Positions 63,746 to 64,000 of a stretch of DNA of 64,000 nucleotides are shown one piece after another. Below the pieces are notes generated by a model. It did no database searches. It had not been told where the DNA came from and saw only the letters and a list, made by a program, of their open reading frames with translations. Numbering within the stretch: position 1 is the stretch's first letter; the number at the start of each line of letters is the position of its first letter. A program made the position numbers and the translations under genes. The DNA comes from Nitrospirillum sp034653355 (GTDB lineage Bacteria; Pseudomonadota; Alphaproteobacteria; Azospirillales; Azospirillaceae), in NCBI RefSeq assembly GCF_034653355.1, contig NZ_JAYEER010000003.1, positions 124,001 through 188,000 on the forward strand, in the 5' to 3' direction.

Positions 63746-63934
63746 TCAGAACGGATTGGAGCCATTGATGATAATCGGGGTCGTTTCCTGGGCGCTGCCG
63801 AACGTGATGTTGCGGATGGCCAGCGCGGCCAAGCCGGCCGTGTCCCGATCCGTGCCGACATTCGACCATTGAATGCGCGCATAACCGGATGTGTTCGTGG
63901 AACAGGTGACACTGATCGCTTTGCGACCATACCC
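63746..63934 (-). pseudogene. C-terminal coding remnant or partial gene at the right edge (uncertain)
   Basis: The frame before the TGA at 63746-63748 reads as plausible protein: KAISVTCSTNTSGYARIQWS, then a stretch ending PIIINGSNPF. Upstream in this frame is a TGA at 63935-63937, beyond which 64000-63938 is again open (FDADGGYFGVRPNQPP). This could be the end of a secreted protein broken by an indel near 63935, or a coincidental frame. No start is available in the fragment. Confidence 0.35.
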
Positions 63935-64000
63935 TCACAGCCGAGGCCGCGATGGCGGCTGGTTCGGCCGGACACCGAAATAACCGCCGTCGGCATCGAA

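Overview
The window looks like chromosomal DNA of a GC-rich, flagellated, Gram-negative alphaproteobacterium. The evidence is a stand-alone NDUFS4-type complex I accessory subunit (a typical alphaproteobacterial gene), a DUF455 ferritin-like protein, a PAS-PAS chemoreceptor, a flagellin behind a sigma-54-type promoter, and several outer-membrane systems (RND pump, TonB receptor, autotransporter, OmpW). The style fits Rhodospirillales/Azospirillaceae, but that placement is an inference from gene content and no rRNA is present. High GC makes many antisense frames open by chance, so long unannotated frames opposite real genes were ignored.

Layout. 1-4880: 5' part of a secreted transglutaminase-like/RHS-repeat protein that runs off the left edge. 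5192-12734: one minus-strand operon for a tripartite RND efflux pump (adaptor, pump, outer-membrane channel) followed by its response regulator and sensor kinase. 12911-16991: an MFS exporter divergent from two SDR proteins and an alpha/beta hydrolase, with a candidate operator between and a 17-bp tandem repeat between the SDR genes. 17760-18851: a lone secreted GH43 glycosidase. 19140-23751: cysteine synthase, mercaptopyruvate sulfurtransferase, two duplicated GNAT acetyltransferases and a FUSC-type membrane protein. 23815-24820: two small secreted two-cysteine proteins. 25213-28283: M20 amidohydrolase, cystathionine beta-lyase and HisI. 28431-31430: a MASE4 hybrid histidine kinase. 31508-37209: an autotransporter, a small conserved protein and an enlarged flagellin.

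From 37894 come tRNA-Pro(TGG), the NDUFS4-type subunit and tRNA-Arg(TCT), then a less GC-rich quinone oxidoreductase/LysR pair that may have been acquired. 40793-42751 is an FTR1 iron permease fused to cytochrome c. 42782-48660 holds a DUF885 peptidase-like protein, an NTF2-like protein, a frameshifted SRPBCC gene, a leucine-carboxymethyltransferase-type enzyme, an EamA transporter, a flavin reductase-like protein and a small membrane protein. 48713-53832: a frameshifted TonB receptor, a DUF455 protein and a second DUF885 protein. 54959-57352: a lipoprotein/patatin pair, the least familiar module here. 57506-58629: prfB with the classic CTT-TGA-C programmed frameshift. The right end has a PAS-PAS chemoreceptor with a 91-bp internal duplication, OmpW, an EVE-like protein, small secreted proteins and a WYL-type regulator.

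Three coding frames are broken by what look like single-base indels (SRPBCC near 45360, TonB receptor at 50090-50093, prfB near 57667). Because prfB is normally essential, base-level sequence errors are a serious possibility for all three. The most unusual items are the lipoprotein/patatin cassette with its repeated promoter motif, the RHS-transglutaminase protein, the duplicated PAS unit, an SDR lacking its catalytic Tyr/Lys, and the paired small secreted proteins with similar upstream motifs.
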